A DNA stretch of 64,000 bases from Neomesorhizobium albiziae (GTDB taxonomy: Bacteria; Pseudomonadota; Alphaproteobacteria; Rhizobiales; Rhizobiaceae), in contig NZ_FOSL01000012.1 in assembly GCF_900114255.1 (NCBI RefSeq), positions 1-64,000 on the forward strand. Direction: 5' to 3'. Both the position numbers and the translations under genes were made by a program. Shown piece by piece: positions 42,874 through 51,911 of the stretch (the stretch's first letter is position 1; each line of letters opens with the position of its first letter). Below the pieces are notes generated by a model that was not told the origin of the DNA, did not search any database, and saw only the letters and a program-made list of their open reading frames with translations.

Positions 42874-42917
42874 GAGCATGATCCCGAAAACCGGTTTCCA
42901 CTTTTCGGGATCATGTT
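42874..42917. repeat. Dispersed rhizobial palindrome (gcatgatcccgaaaaccggt type), copy 1
   Basis: The element gagcatgatcccgaaaaccg followed by gtttccacttttcgggatcatg is an imperfect palindrome (gcatgatcccgaaaa paired with ttttcgggatcatg). The same sequence, slightly varied, is at 51815-51864. Such elements occur in many copies in intergenic DNA of Mesorhizobium and relatives. Confidence 0.75.
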
Positions 42918-42966
42918 CTGGATCGGGCTTTGCAACGGCATTCGTCTGCATTACCAGTGGCGGCGC

Positions 42967-43052
42967 GCGGACGTGGCGGAATTGGTAGACGCAAGGGACT
43001 TAAAATCCCTCGATCCTCGATCGTGCGGGTTCGACCCCCGCCGTCCGCACCA
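42967..43052 (+). tRNA. tRNA-Leu (anticodon UAA)
   Basis: The 86-nt gene folds with a seven-base acceptor stem (gcggacg with cgtccgc), a D-arm region ggcggaattggtagac, an anticodon stem ggga/tccc with loop cttaaaa (anticodon TAA at 43001-43003), and a long class II variable arm (cgatcctcgatcg). The T-arm is gcgggttcgacccccgc, and the discriminator A with an encoded CCA follows. It reads UUA and UUG codons. The long variable arm is as expected for leucine tRNAs. Confidence 0.95.
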
Positions 43053-43084
43053 CCCGCGACCATTTTGCGTCGATAGGATATTTC

Positions 43085-43162
43085 GCGGAATGCATTCGGG
43101 TCGAACCCGGCATTCCGCTCTTTCTGTTTGCTTTAGGCGCATTTCTTGGCGACGCCAGGTGG
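43085..43162. repeat. Dispersed intergenic palindromic element, copy 2
   Basis: gcggaatgc (43085-43093) pairs with gcattccgc (43110-43118) and is followed by tctttctgtttgctttagg and cgcatttcttggcgacgccag. It matches the element at 34027-34112 in layout and sequence. It separates tRNA-Leu from the 3' end of tctA and could act as a transcription end structure. Confidence 0.65.
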
Positions 43163-43173
43163 TTCTACGAGGC

Positions 43174-44682
43174 TCAGTTCTCCTCGACGAACACCTCTTC
43201 GCGCTTCTTCTTGACGCTTGGCAGGAAGACGACGACCAGCACGGCGACTGCGATCAGCAGCAGGCCGGCGCTGATCGGCCGGGTGATGAAGGTCGACGGG
43301 TCGCCGCGCGACAGGATCATCGCGCGCCTCAGGTTTTCCTCCAGCAGCGGCCCAAGCACGAAGCCCAAGAGCAGCGGCGCCGGTTCGCAGCGCAGCTTCA
43401 CCATCAGGTAGCCGATGAAGCCGAACAGGGCGACGGCATATAGGTCGAAGACGTTGGCGTTGACGCTGTAGACGCCGATCGAGCAGAACGCCATGATGAT
43501 CGGGAACAGTACGTAGTAGGGAACGGTCAACAGCTTCACCCACAGCCCGATCAGCGGCAGGTTGAGGACGATCAACATCAAATTGCCGATCCACATCGAC
43601 GCGATGATGCCCCAGAAAAGCGCCGGCTGTTCGGTGGCGACGTTGGGACCGGGCACGATGCCCTGGATGATCATCGCGCCGATCATCAGCGCCATCACGG
43701 GGTTGGCGGGAATGCCGAGCGTCAGCATCGGAATGAACGACGTCTGAGCGCCGGCATTGTTGGCCGATTCCGGCCCGGCGACGCCTTCGATTGCGCCCTT
43801 GCCGAATTCCTGGGGCGTGTTGGAGATGCGCTTTTCCACTGTGTAGGAGGCGAACGCCGCGAGGATGGCGCCGCCGCCAGGCAAGATGCCGAGCGCCGAA
43901 CCGATCGCCGTGCCGCGCAGGATGGGTGCCGCCATGCGCTTGAAATCCTCGCGCGTCGGCAACAGCCCGCTGACCTTCTTGATCAGCACCGAGCGCTCAT
44001 GCTCGTTTTCGAGGTTGCGCAGGATCTCGGCGATGCCGAACACGCCGACCGCGACGGCGACGAAATTCAGCCCGTCGGCATATTCGCGGATCCCCAGCGT
44101 GAAGCGCGGCGTGCCGGTGTAGATGTCGGTGCCGACCAGGCCGAGCAGCAGGCCGAGAACGACCATGCCCAGCGCCTTGACGATGGAGCCGTGCGCCAGC
44201 GCGATCGACGAGACCAGACCGACGATCATCAGCGAAAAATACTCCGCCGAACCGAATTCCAGCGCAATCGCCGTCAGCGGCGGCGCAAACAGCGCAACGA
44301 GGAAGGTCGAGACCGTGCCGGCGAAGAAGGAGCCGATCGCGGCGATGGCGAGGGCCGCGCCCGCGCGGCCGTTGCGGGCCATCTGGTAGCCGTCGATGGC
44401 CGTCACCGCCGACGAGGATTCGCCCGGCATGTTGATGAGGATGGCGGTGGTGGAGCCGCCATACTGGGCGCCGTAGTAGATGCCGGCCAGCATGATCAGC
44501 GAGGAAACCGGATCGCCGATCTGGAAAGTGATCGGCAAAAGCATGGCGATCGTCGCGGTGGCGCCGATGCCGGGCAGAACGCCGATAAGAGTTCCGAGCA
44601 GCACGCCGATCAGGCAGAACAGCAGGTTCCACAGCGTCGAGGCAGTGGCGAAACCGAGCGCGAGATTGTCAAAGAGTTCCAT
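43174..44682 (-). CDS. tctA: Tripartite tricarboxylate transporter, large membrane subunit
   Basis: The 502-aa TctA subunit has about twelve membrane helices. Family blocks include [20 protein letters not shown]-type sequence ([20 protein letters not shown]), [20 protein letters not shown] with ESSS, and [20 protein letters not shown] then [20 protein letters not shown]. It forms the channel with TctB and imports tricarboxylates or other carboxylates delivered by TctC. It is the last gene of tctCBA. The ATG at 44682 with GAGGAGATCGAG before it is chosen; 11 upstream codons overlap the end of tctB. Confidence 0.95.
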   Translation of the reverse strand: MELFDNLALGFATASTLWNLLFCLIGVLLGTLIGVLPGIGATATIAMLLPITFQIGDPVSSLIMLAGIYYGAQYGGSTTAILINMPGESSSAVTAIDGYQMARNGRAGAALAIAAIGSFFAGTVSTFLVALFAPPLTAIALEFGSAEYFSLMIVGLVSSIALAHGSIVKALGMVVLGLLLGLVGTDIYTGTPRFTLGIREYADGLNFVAVAVGVFGIAEILRNLENEHERSVLIKKVSGLLPTREDFKRMAAPILRGTAIGSALGILPGGGAILAAFASYTVEKRISNTPQEFGKGAIEGVAGPESANNAGAQTSFIPMLTLGIPANPVMALMIGAMIIQGIVPGPNVATEQPALFWGIIASMWIGNLMLIVLNLPLIGLWVKLLTVPYYVLFPIIMAFCSIGVYSVNANVFDLYAVALFGFIGYLMVKLRCEPAPLLLGFVLGPLLEENLRRAMILSRGDPSTFITRPISAGLLLIAVAVLVVVFLPSVKKKREEVFVEEN

Positions 44683-44692
44683 CTCGATCTCC

Positions 44693-45154
44693 TCAGAAAG
44701 GCAGCCACGGGCCAAAGGTCTGGAACGGCAGACCGAGCCCCTTGCTGAACACGGCGTAGGAGAAGAGGGTGACGCTGGCCGACAACGCGACCGCCGCGAG
44801 CGGTTTCATCTTGGTGCTGGCGAACGAGGCGATCAGCGCGGTGAGGAAGATCGAGGGCAGGAAGCCCAGGCCGCGCACGGTCAGGCCGAAGAAGATCGGC
44901 GCCGGCAGGATGAAAAGCATGCCGCGCCAGGCGATGGGGCCGATCGGTTCGCCTTCAACACGCGTCGCCTGGATCAGCACGATAATGCCGAGCAGCACGA
45001 GGATGAGACCGAGCAGCAGCGGGAAATAGCCGGGTCCCATGCGGAAAGCGGTGCCGACCTCGAGTGTGAGCGACTGGTAGGCGAAGAACAGCCCAAGCGC
45101 GATGAAAATCGCGCCGCAAAGGCCGTTGGTGGTGTCGATGGCGATCGATTTCAT
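44693..45154 (-). CDS. tctB: Tripartite tricarboxylate transporter, small membrane subunit
   Basis: The 153-aa protein has the four-helix layout of TctB: TNGLCGAIFIALGLFFAYQS, YFPLLLGLILVLLGIIVLIQ, LFILPAPIFFGLTVRGLGFL, and PLAAVALSASVTLFSYAVF. It ends LGLPFQTFGPWLPF, close to the family's typical end. It partners with TctA in the membrane. GGAGG lies nine bases before the ATG at 45154; the stop of tctB precedes the tctA start by ten bases. Confidence 0.9.
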   Translation of the reverse strand: MKSIAIDTTNGLCGAIFIALGLFFAYQSLTLEVGTAFRMGPGYFPLLLGLILVLLGIIVLIQATRVEGEPIGPIAWRGMLFILPAPIFFGLTVRGLGFLPSIFLTALIASFASTKMKPLAAVALSASVTLFSYAVFSKGLGLPFQTFGPWLPF

Positions 45155-45253
45155 GCGCGTGATCCTCCAAGCCGCGACGGCGGCAGGCTGTGATGCAGGC
45201 GGAAAATGCGGATATCGAAAGGGCGCCTGGCGGCGCCCCCCGATCATGCCAAA

Positions 45254-46231
45254 TCAGTCGGCGTACTGGCCGGCGGCGTCGATAACCGGCTTCCAGCGGG
45301 CGATTTCGCTCTCCAGCTTAGCCTTCAGCGCGGCCGGAGTCGCGTCGGCTTCCGACGAGGGCAGGGTGCCGAGTTCCGCGAAACGAGCGACGACGTTCGG
45401 ATCCTTCAGCGCCAGCTGCAGCGACTTCGACAGGCGGTCGGTGGCCTCGGCCGGCGTGCCCTTCGGCGCGTAGATGCCATGCCAGATGCCGACCTGGAAG
45501 CCGGGAAGGCCACCTTCCTCGGCGGTCGGAACGTCCGGCAGCACGTCGAGACGCTTCGCCGAGGTGACGGCATAGGCCTTCACGGTGCTGCCCTGGATCT
45601 GCTTCGTGGTGTTTGTAGTCTGGTCGCACATGATGTCGACCTGGCCGCCGAGCAGGTCGGTCATCGCCGGGCCGGTGCCCTTGTACGGCACGGTGACCAG
45701 CGGGGTCTGGATGGCGCTCATGAACATCATGCCGCACAGATGCGAAGCAGCGCCGATGCCGGCGTTGGCGACGGTCACGGTGTCCTTGTTGGCCTTGGCA
45801 TACTCGATCAGGCCTTTCAGGTCGGTCGGCTCAAGGTCCTTGCGCGCCAGAATGGTCATCGGCACGTCAGTGACGAGGCCGACATACTCGAAGGAGTTCA
45901 GCGTGTCGTAAGCGAGCTTGCGGTAGAGCGTGGCGGATGTCGCCATGCCGATGTGGTGGAGAAGCAGCGTGTAGCCGTCTGCTTCCGCAGCCGCCACGCG
46001 GCCGGCACCCAGCGTGCCGCCTGCGCCGCCGACGTTTTCCACCACGATCTGCTGGCCGAGATCCTTCGACATCGCCTCGGCGACCAGGCGGGTAACCGTG
46101 TCGGTCGGACCGCCGGCGGCGAAGGGGACGACCATGGTGATGGTGCGATCAGGATAGGTCTGCGCATTGGCGGCGGTCGAAAGCGCGAAGGCCGCGGCGG
46201 CAACGGCAAATGTAGCGAGCAGTTTTTTCAT
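45254..46231 (-). CDS. tctC: Tripartite tricarboxylate transporter, substrate-binding protein (Bug family)
   Basis: The 325-aa periplasmic binding protein starts with a signal peptide (KKLLATFAVAAAAFALSTAA, cleaved after NAQ). Bug-family blocks follow: YPDRTITMVVPFAAGGPTDT, VTRLVAEAMSKDLGQQIVVE, ENVGGAGGTLGAGRVAAAEA, VPTAEEGGLPGFQVGIWHGI. The ligand is probably a tricarboxylate, dicarboxylate or related acid. GGGAGGAAAAC precedes the ATG. It is the first gene of tctCBA; a candidate sigma-54 promoter lies 43 bp upstream. Confidence 0.94.
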   Translation of the reverse strand: MKKLLATFAVAAAAFALSTAANAQTYPDRTITMVVPFAAGGPTDTVTRLVAEAMSKDLGQQIVVENVGGAGGTLGAGRVAAAEADGYTLLLHHIGMATSATLYRKLAYDTLNSFEYVGLVTDVPMTILARKDLEPTDLKGLIEYAKANKDTVTVANAGIGAASHLCGMMFMSAIQTPLVTVPYKGTGPAMTDLLGGQVDIMCDQTTNTTKQIQGSTVKAYAVTSAKRLDVLPDVPTAEEGGLPGFQVGIWHGIYAPKGTPAEATDRLSKSLQLALKDPNVVARFAELGTLPSSEADATPAALKAKLESEIARWKPVIDAAGQYAD

Positions 46232-46273
46232 GTTTTCCTCCCAGGGTTGCAAATGTTTCTACGTGTCTAGCGT

Positions 46274-46287
46274 GCATGGCTCCTCCC
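46274..46287 (-). promoter_or_regulatory. Weak candidate sigma-54 (-24/-12) promoter of tctCBA
   Basis: On the minus strand the gap contains GG-N10-GC (cag-GG-gaggagccat-GC-acg), the invariant bases of a sigma-54 promoter, 43 bp before the tctC start. The surrounding bases depart from TGGCAC/TTGC, so support comes mainly from position and from the neighbouring sigma-54 activator gene. Confidence 0.3.
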
Positions 46288-46384
46288 TGCACCCGACATG
46301 GTTGGGCCATTTGAGGGTTTGCCGGCGACGATTGCAATTGCAGCAGGCGCGTTGGGGCATATTTTCTATGATCTCACCGGTCGA

Positions 46385-46430
46385 ATGGGTGGAAATCGTA
46401 ACATCTGCGAAAAAGGCATGGGTGCAAATC
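46385..46430. promoter_or_regulatory. Candidate enhancer: two 13-bp direct repeats 33 bp apart
   Basis: atgggtggaaatc (46385-46397) and atgggtgcaaatc (46418-46430) differ at one base and are 33 bp apart start to start, three helical turns. They lie about 100-155 bp upstream of the candidate sigma-54 promoter of tctCBA. This fits tandem binding sites of the DctD-like activator encoded next door. The second copy is part of an inverted repeat (gggtg-caaatc-caccc). Confidence 0.4.
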
Positions 46431-46442
46431 CACCCAGCCCGT

Positions 46443-47789
46443 TCAGTCGGTCGCCGATTCGCCCTTTTCAAGCCCGTATTTCTGCATCTTTTCATACAGA
46501 GTCTTGCGGGAAATTCCGAGAGATTCGTAGACCGGTTTCAGGCTGCCGCCACTTGCCGCCAGAGCCCCGGCGATCACGCCGCGCTCGAATTCGGCGACGC
46601 GGACCGCAAGGCGGACGCCGCGTGCATCGTCGTCTCCGCCGTCTTCCGCCGGTGAGAGGCCGAGCCCCAGCACGAAACGGTCGGCGGCGTTGCGCAGCTC
46701 GCGCACATTGCCCGGCCAGTCGCGACGGGCGATGTCCGCGACGACCTGCGGCGGCACCTCGATATCGTCCCGGCGGTAGCGAGCCGCCGCCTCGTTGACG
46801 AGCTGCAGGAAAAGCAGAGGCACATCCTCGCGCCTCGCCGCAAGCGCCGGCAGCCTGAGCGTCACCACATTCAGGCGATACAGCAGATCGGCGCGGAAAC
46901 GCCCGACGGCGACTTCCGGCTCGAGGTCGGCCTTGCTGGTGGCGATGAACCGCACGTCGAGCGGCACCGCCTCGTTGGAGCCCAATCTCGTGATGACGCG
47001 CTCCTGGATCACGCGCAACAGGCGCGCCTGCAGGTCGAGCGGCATCGAGCCGATCTCGTCGAGCAGCACCGTGCCGCCACGTGCATGCTCGAACTTGCCG
47101 TAGCGCGCCCGCATCGCGCCGGGGAAGGCGCCGGCCTCATGGCCGAACAGTTCGCTTTCTATGAGATTTCCGGGCAGCGCCGCGCAATTGATCGCCACAA
47201 ACGGCTTCGTCGCCCGACCGCTGATGTCGTGGAGGGCACGCGCCGCGACCTCCTTGCCGGAGCCGGTGTCGCCGATGATCAGCACGTCGGCGTCGGTTGG
47301 GGCGACTGCCCGCAGCCGGTAGCGCAGGTCGATCATGGCCTGGGTGCGACCGGGCAGGCGCGACTCGATGTCGTCGCGCTTGCCGGCGACGGCGCGCAAT
47401 CGCCGGTTTTCCAGCACCAGCCGCCGGCGGTCCATCGCACGCGCCGCAATGTCGGCCAGCGCCTGGCCGTTGAACGGCTTTTCTATGAAGTCATAAGCGC
47501 CTTCGCGCATCGCCTTGACGGCGAGTTGCACGTCGCCATGACCGGTGGCCAGGATGACCGGAATGTCACCGTCGATCTCACGCACACGGCTCATCAGCGT
47601 CATGCCGTCCATGCCGGGCATGCGGATATCGGTGATAACGACGCCGTTGAAGCCCTGGGTGACGAAATCGAGCGCACGTTCTGCGTTGGCGAAATCGCGC
47701 ACCGCAAAGCCGGCGAGGTCAAGCGATTGCGCGGTCGAGCGGCGCAGTTCGTCCTCATCGTCGACCAGCAGGATCTCCGCCCGCTTCAT
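46443..47789 (-). CDS. DctD-like sigma-54-dependent response regulator
   Basis: The 448-aa protein has a receiver domain (ILLVDDEDE, acceptor Asp54 in GVVITDIRMPGMDG), a AAA+ domain with Walker A GDTGSGKE (173-180) and Walker B-type GGTVLLDEIGSMP, and a C-terminal Fis-type HTH (LAASGGSLKPVYESLGISRK, TLYEKMQKYGL). It activates sigma-54 promoters in response to a partner kinase. The sigma-54 contact loop reads GAFPGA (220-225) instead of the usual GAFTGA. Its start overlaps the stop of the kinase gene (ATGA), and tctCBA follows downstream, so it most likely controls carboxylate uptake. Confidence 0.92.
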   Translation of the reverse strand: MKRAEILLVDDEDELRRSTAQSLDLAGFAVRDFANAERALDFVTQGFNGVVITDIRMPGMDGMTLMSRVREIDGDIPVILATGHGDVQLAVKAMREGAYDFIEKPFNGQALADIAARAMDRRRLVLENRRLRAVAGKRDDIESRLPGRTQAMIDLRYRLRAVAPTDADVLIIGDTGSGKEVAARALHDISGRATKPFVAINCAALPGNLIESELFGHEAGAFPGAMRARYGKFEHARGGTVLLDEIGSMPLDLQARLLRVIQERVITRLGSNEAVPLDVRFIATSKADLEPEVAVGRFRADLLYRLNVVTLRLPALAARREDVPLLFLQLVNEAAARYRRDDIEVPPQVVADIARRDWPGNVRELRNAADRFVLGLGLSPAEDGGDDDARGVRLAVRVAEFERGVIAGALAASGGSLKPVYESLGISRKTLYEKMQKYGLEKGESATD

Positions 47790-49672
47790 TCCGCCGCCTC
47801 GCGCAACGGGGCTCGCACGGCATCGAGCTCGATGGTGAAGACGGCGCCGCCCTCCGGATCGTTCGAAACTGCAAGACTGCCGCCAAAATCCTTGATTATG
47901 TTATATGAAATTGACAAACCGAGGCCGAGTCCCTTGCCCACGCCCTTGGTGGTGAAGAAGGGATCGAAGATGCGTTCGGCGATCGCCGCGGGGATGCCCG
48001 GACCGTGGTCGCGCACGCTGACCACAACCTTGCCGGCCCTGCGTCGCGCCGAAACCCTGATCTCGCGGTCAGCGAGGCCCTCCACGGCGTCGGCCGCGTT
48101 GGAAATCAGGTTGACCAGCACCTGCTGCAAGCGGACGGAGCCGGCGCGCACCACCAGCGGCGTCGGCCCGAGATCGACGTGCACCGTGGCATTTGCCGCC
48201 TTGAGCCGCCAGGCGACGATTTCCAGCGTGTCCTTGACGACATCGGCCAGCGGCACCGCGCCGAGCTTCTGGTTGGGCTTGCGGGCGAAGTTGCGCAGAT
48301 GCTTGCTGATCGAGGCCATGCGGTCGGCTAGGGTCGAAATGCGCGAGACGTTGTCGCGTGCTTCCTCGACGCGGTTGCGCTCGATCAGGATCGCGGCATT
48401 GTCGGCATAGGTCTTCACCGCCGTCAGCGGCTGGTTGAATTCATGCGACAGCGCCGCCGACATCTGGCCCAGCGCCGCCAGCTTTCCGGCCTGGATGAGG
48501 TCCGATTGCGTCTGCCTGAGCTGTTTTTCGGTGGCGCGGCGCTCCGCCACTTCAGTTTCGAGCCGCCTGTTCACCAGCGCAAGGTCCGCGGTGCGTTCGT
48601 CGACTCGGTGCTCCAGCTCGGCCCGCGCGCTCGCCTGCAATTCCATGCGCTCGGCAAGCCGTGCGCGGCGTTGCAGGATGATGGCGCCGGCGAGCGTCGC
48701 CAGGCCAAGCAGCAGCAGCGCCGCAGCGACGCCGGTGAGGGCCTGTGCGTGCGCAGAACGTGTGTCGAGCAGTACACTGACGGTCCAGCCGGCCTCCGGC
48801 ATCGCCTCGGCCAGCACCAGATATTCGTGAGCAGTCCCCGACGCGGTGATGGTCATCAGATCGTGGGCGCCGTGGAAGCTGCTGCGGCTGATCGGCAGTT
48901 CGCGCAGCGTTGCATTGGCATAACGCCGCGAAGTCTCGGTGCGGGCTAGCCGTTCCCGCGTCAGCGGTAGCAGGCTGGAATAGAGCCATTCGGGCCGGCC
49001 GGTCATGAAGATGATGCCTTCCGGGTCCGACACCAGGATCTCGTAATCGCCGCCTTTCCACGAGGCCTCGATGGGCTCGATGTCGACCTTGAAGGCGACG
49101 ACGCCGCCGATCTTGCCGTCCACCACCACCGGAGACGAAAAGTAATACCCACGCTTCAGCGAAGTGGTGCCGAGCGCAAAGAAACGGCCGTGTTCGCCTT
49201 TCATCGCGTCCTGGTAGTAGGGACGGTAGCTGAAATTCTCGCCGACGAAGCTTGCCGACCCGTCATAGTTACTGGCCGCGATCGTGTCCCCGCCAGGCAT
49301 CATGACGTAGATGTCGGACGAGGCGAGAAGGCCGTTGATTTCCTGGAGGTATACATTGGCGTTGCGCCGCAGCCGTTCGTTGAGCGGGTCGGCGAGAAGT
49401 TCCTTGATGTCGTCATGGTCGGCGATCAACGCCGGCAGCGACCGGTAGCGGCTCATCTGTCCGCGCAGCACGGCGACCGCCAGGCGCAACGTCGCCTGGC
49501 CGCGGGACGATGTCTGATCGAGATAAGCACGTGTTGCGAAGACAGTGCCGTAGACACCAATCGCCGCCGCCGCCGCGAGCACCAGCAGCACAGCCCAGAC
49601 CAGCCGGCGTTTCAGAAACAGCTTCGTCAAATCCTCACCGGGCGCAACCGCGCCTTCCTCCTTCAGTTTCAC
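47786..49672 (-). CDS. DctB-like sensor histidine kinase
   Basis: The 628-aa membrane kinase has two helices (RLVWAVLLVLAAAAAIGVYG and TGVAAALLLLGLATLAGAII) enclosing a ~270-residue periplasmic dCache-type sensor, as in DctB. The cytoplasmic part has a coiled-coil linker (LEHRVDERTADLALVNRRLE), the H-box QMSAALSHEFNQPLTAVKTY, N-box LVNLISNAADAVEGL, and the ATP lid FFTTKGVGKGLGLGLSISYN. It should sense an external carboxylate and phosphorylate the DctD-like regulator, whose gene overlaps by four bases. It is divergent from ade. Confidence 0.92.
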   Translation of the reverse strand: MKLKEEGAVAPGEDLTKLFLKRRLVWAVLLVLAAAAAIGVYGTVFATRAYLDQTSSRGQATLRLAVAVLRGQMSRYRSLPALIADHDDIKELLADPLNERLRRNANVYLQEINGLLASSDIYVMMPGGDTIAASNYDGSASFVGENFSYRPYYQDAMKGEHGRFFALGTTSLKRGYYFSSPVVVDGKIGGVVAFKVDIEPIEASWKGGDYEILVSDPEGIIFMTGRPEWLYSSLLPLTRERLARTETSRRYANATLRELPISRSSFHGAHDLMTITASGTAHEYLVLAEAMPEAGWTVSVLLDTRSAHAQALTGVAAALLLLGLATLAGAIILQRRARLAERMELQASARAELEHRVDERTADLALVNRRLETEVAERRATEKQLRQTQSDLIQAGKLAALGQMSAALSHEFNQPLTAVKTYADNAAILIERNRVEEARDNVSRISTLADRMASISKHLRNFARKPNQKLGAVPLADVVKDTLEIVAWRLKAANATVHVDLGPTPLVVRAGSVRLQQVLVNLISNAADAVEGLADREIRVSARRRAGKVVVSVRDHGPGIPAAIAERIFDPFFTTKGVGKGLGLGLSISYNIIKDFGGSLAVSNDPEGGAVFTIELDAVRAPLREAAE

Positions 49673-49808
49673 TACAATGACCGACTGTTCGCAGGCAAAT
49701 CAAACGCCGGCGGCGAAGCGGATTTCGTGAAAGTTTTGCTAAAAGCTCGCCGGCGAACTGGCCAAATCGAGCGCGGCTTGGCACAGTTGGATGAAACAGG
49801 AGACTTTT

Positions 49809-51626
49809 ATGCCGAAGCGCGTTCAAAACCCCTTCAAGAAGCCGGCCGCCTGGACCGACAGCGCCACGCTGCTGGTCGATGTTGCGACCGGTCGCAAGCC
49901 GGCCGACCTCGTCGTGCGCAACGGCCGCTGGGTGAACGTGCATTCGGGCGAGATCATCCCGGGAACCGACATCGCCGTCGTCGCCGGTCGATTCGCCTAT
50001 TGCGGACCGGACGCCAGCCACGCGATTGGCACCGGCACCAAGGTGGTCGATGCCGGTGGGCGCTATCTGGTGCCCGGCCTGTGCGACGCGCACATGCATG
50101 TCGAAAGCGGCATGGTGACCGTGACCGAATTCTGCCGCGCCGTCATTCCGCACGGAACGACCTCCATGTTCATCGATCCGCACGAGATCGCCAATGTATT
50201 GGGCCTCGAGGGCGTGCGCCTGATGCATGACGAGGCCCTGGCCATGCCGATCAACGTACATGTGCAGATGCCGTCCTGCGTACCCTCGGCGCCCGGGCTG
50301 GAGAATGCCGGCGCCGCCTTGACGGTGGCCGATGTCGAGGAGGCGATGACCTGGGAAAACATCATCGGCCTTGGCGAGGTGATGAATTTTCCCGGCGTTG
50401 CCGCCAACGACCCGGTGATGGCCGGCGAGATCGCCGCCACCGTGAAGGCCGGCAAGACGATCGGCGGCCATTATGCCTCGCCGGACCTCGGCCTGCCGTT
50501 TCATGGCTATGTCGCGGGCGGACCGGAGGACGACCACGAGGGTACGCGTGCCGAGGACGCCATTGCGCGGGTGCGGCAAGGCATGAAGGCGATGCTGCGC
50601 CTGGGCTCTGCCTGGTATGATGTGGCGTCGCAGATCAAGGCGGTGACCGAACAGGGGATCGACCCGCGCAATTTCATTCTCTGCACCGACGACAGTCATT
50701 CCGGTACGCTGGTCAATGACGGCCACATGGACCGCGTCGTCCGTCATGCCATCGCGCAAGGGCTGAAGCCGGTGACGGCGATCCAGATGGCGACCATCAA
50801 CACCGCACAGCATTTCCGGCTCGAGCGCGAGATCGGCTCCATCGCGCCCGGCCGGCTGGGTGACTTCCTGGTCGTGTCGGACCTGGCCCAGCTCTCCATC
50901 GACGCCGTTTACGCGCGCGGTGTGCGGCTGGCCAGGGACGGCAAGCTGGAGGTCGACATCCCCGTCTATGACTATCCGGCGCGGGCGAAAAACACCGTCA
51001 AGCTCGGCAAGAAGCTGAAAGCCGCGGATTTCGACATCGCAGCGCCCCACGGCGCCAACGAGGTGCGGGTGCGCGTCATCGGCGTCATTGAAAACCAGGC
51101 GCCGACGCGCGCGCTGGAAGCTGATCTCGGCGTCGAGGACGGCATCGTCGCCATGGACCGGCGCAACGATGTCTGCCAGATCGCGCTGGTGGAGCGCCAT
51201 CGCGGCACCGGCGGCGTGATCAACGGCTTCGTCTCGGGTTTCGGCTACATGCAGAACTGCGCCATGGCGTCGACCGTGGCGCATGACAGCCACCACATCA
51301 TCGTCGTCGGCACCAACAAGGAAGACATGGCGCTGGCCGCCAACCGGCTTGGGCAGGTCGGCGGCGGCGTCGTCTTGTTCTCGAAGGGCAAGGAATTGGC
51401 GCTGGTCGAGATGCCGATTGCCGGCCTGATGTCGGACGAGCGCGCCGAAACCGTGGCTTCCAAGGCGGAGAAGCTGGTCGAGGCCATGCGCGCAATGGGC
51501 TGCAGCCTGAACAACGCCTACATGCAGCACTCGCTGCTGGCGCTGGTGGTGATCCCCGAACTGCGCATCTCGGACGTCGGCATCATCGACGTGACGACGT
51601 TCAGGAAGGTCGATCTTTTCGTTTGA
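49809..51626 (+). CDS. ade: Adenine deaminase
   Basis: The 605-aa amidohydrolase converts adenine to hypoxanthine and ammonia. Typical blocks are PADLVVRNGRWVNVHSGEII, the metal-binding LCDAHMHVESGMVTVTEFCR, IPHGTTSMFIDPHEIANVLG, and CTDDSHSGTLVNDGHMDRVV. The C-terminal part has GFGYMQNCAMASTVAHDSHH. CAGGAGAC lies four bases before the ATG at 49809. It stands alone, divergent from the DctB-like gene. Length agrees with bacterial Ade proteins. Confidence 0.95.
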   Translation: MPKRVQNPFKKPAAWTDSATLLVDVATGRKPADLVVRNGRWVNVHSGEIIPGTDIAVVAGRFAYCGPDASHAIGTGTKVVDAGGRYLVPGLCDAHMHVESGMVTVTEFCRAVIPHGTTSMFIDPHEIANVLGLEGVRLMHDEALAMPINVHVQMPSCVPSAPGLENAGAALTVADVEEAMTWENIIGLGEVMNFPGVAANDPVMAGEIAATVKAGKTIGGHYASPDLGLPFHGYVAGGPEDDHEGTRAEDAIARVRQGMKAMLRLGSAWYDVASQIKAVTEQGIDPRNFILCTDDSHSGTLVNDGHMDRVVRHAIAQGLKPVTAIQMATINTAQHFRLEREIGSIAPGRLGDFLVVSDLAQLSIDAVYARGVRLARDGKLEVDIPVYDYPARAKNTVKLGKKLKAADFDIAAPHGANEVRVRVIGVIENQAPTRALEADLGVEDGIVAMDRRNDVCQIALVERHRGTGGVINGFVSGFGYMQNCAMASTVAHDSHHIIVVGTNKEDMALAANRLGQVGGGVVLFSKGKELALVEMPIAGLMSDERAETVASKAEKLVEAMRAMGCSLNNAYMQHSLLALVVIPELRISDVGIIDVTTFRKVDLFV

Positions 51627-51767
51627 TCCGACTGCAACATCTTTCTTGGCGCCGTGCGATTGCCGCCGTTCGGTCTCGCGCCGTGCGGCGGAAGCGCCCA
51701 TTTGCCCGCACGGCAATGATCCGCGCAGGGGGATAGTAGTGGTTTCGTTATCCGGGATGTGCAATAG

Positions 51768-51864
51768 AGCCTGTTCCATTCCGATTGAATAGGAATTGGC
51801 TCTATCTCTTTGTTGGAGCATGATCTTTTCCGAAAACCGGTTTCCACTTTTCGGGACCATGCTT
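51768..51864. repeat. Dispersed rhizobial palindrome, copy 2 (extended form)
   Basis: The segment begins gagcctgttccattccgatt, runs through an inverted repeat (attccgattgaataggaat), continues with gctctatctctttgttg and ends with gagcatgatcttttccgaaa then accggtttccacttttcggg. Its second half is the same element as at 42874-42917. It fills the gap between ade and ilvA. Confidence 0.75.
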
Positions 51865-51911
51865 TAGCGCAGAAGCGGCTGAGTTGACCGGACGGAGCGA
51901 GGATCGCGACG

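Noticed and set aside
42967-43052. tRNA-Leu as attachment site of an integrated element
   Set aside because: There is no integrase gene nearby and no repeat of the tRNA 3' end was noticed; neighbours are ordinary core genes.
49635-51860. 741-codon minus-strand frame opposite adenine deaminase
   Set aside because: The plus strand encodes a full Ade protein with catalytic motifs; the opposite frame has no recognisable domain.
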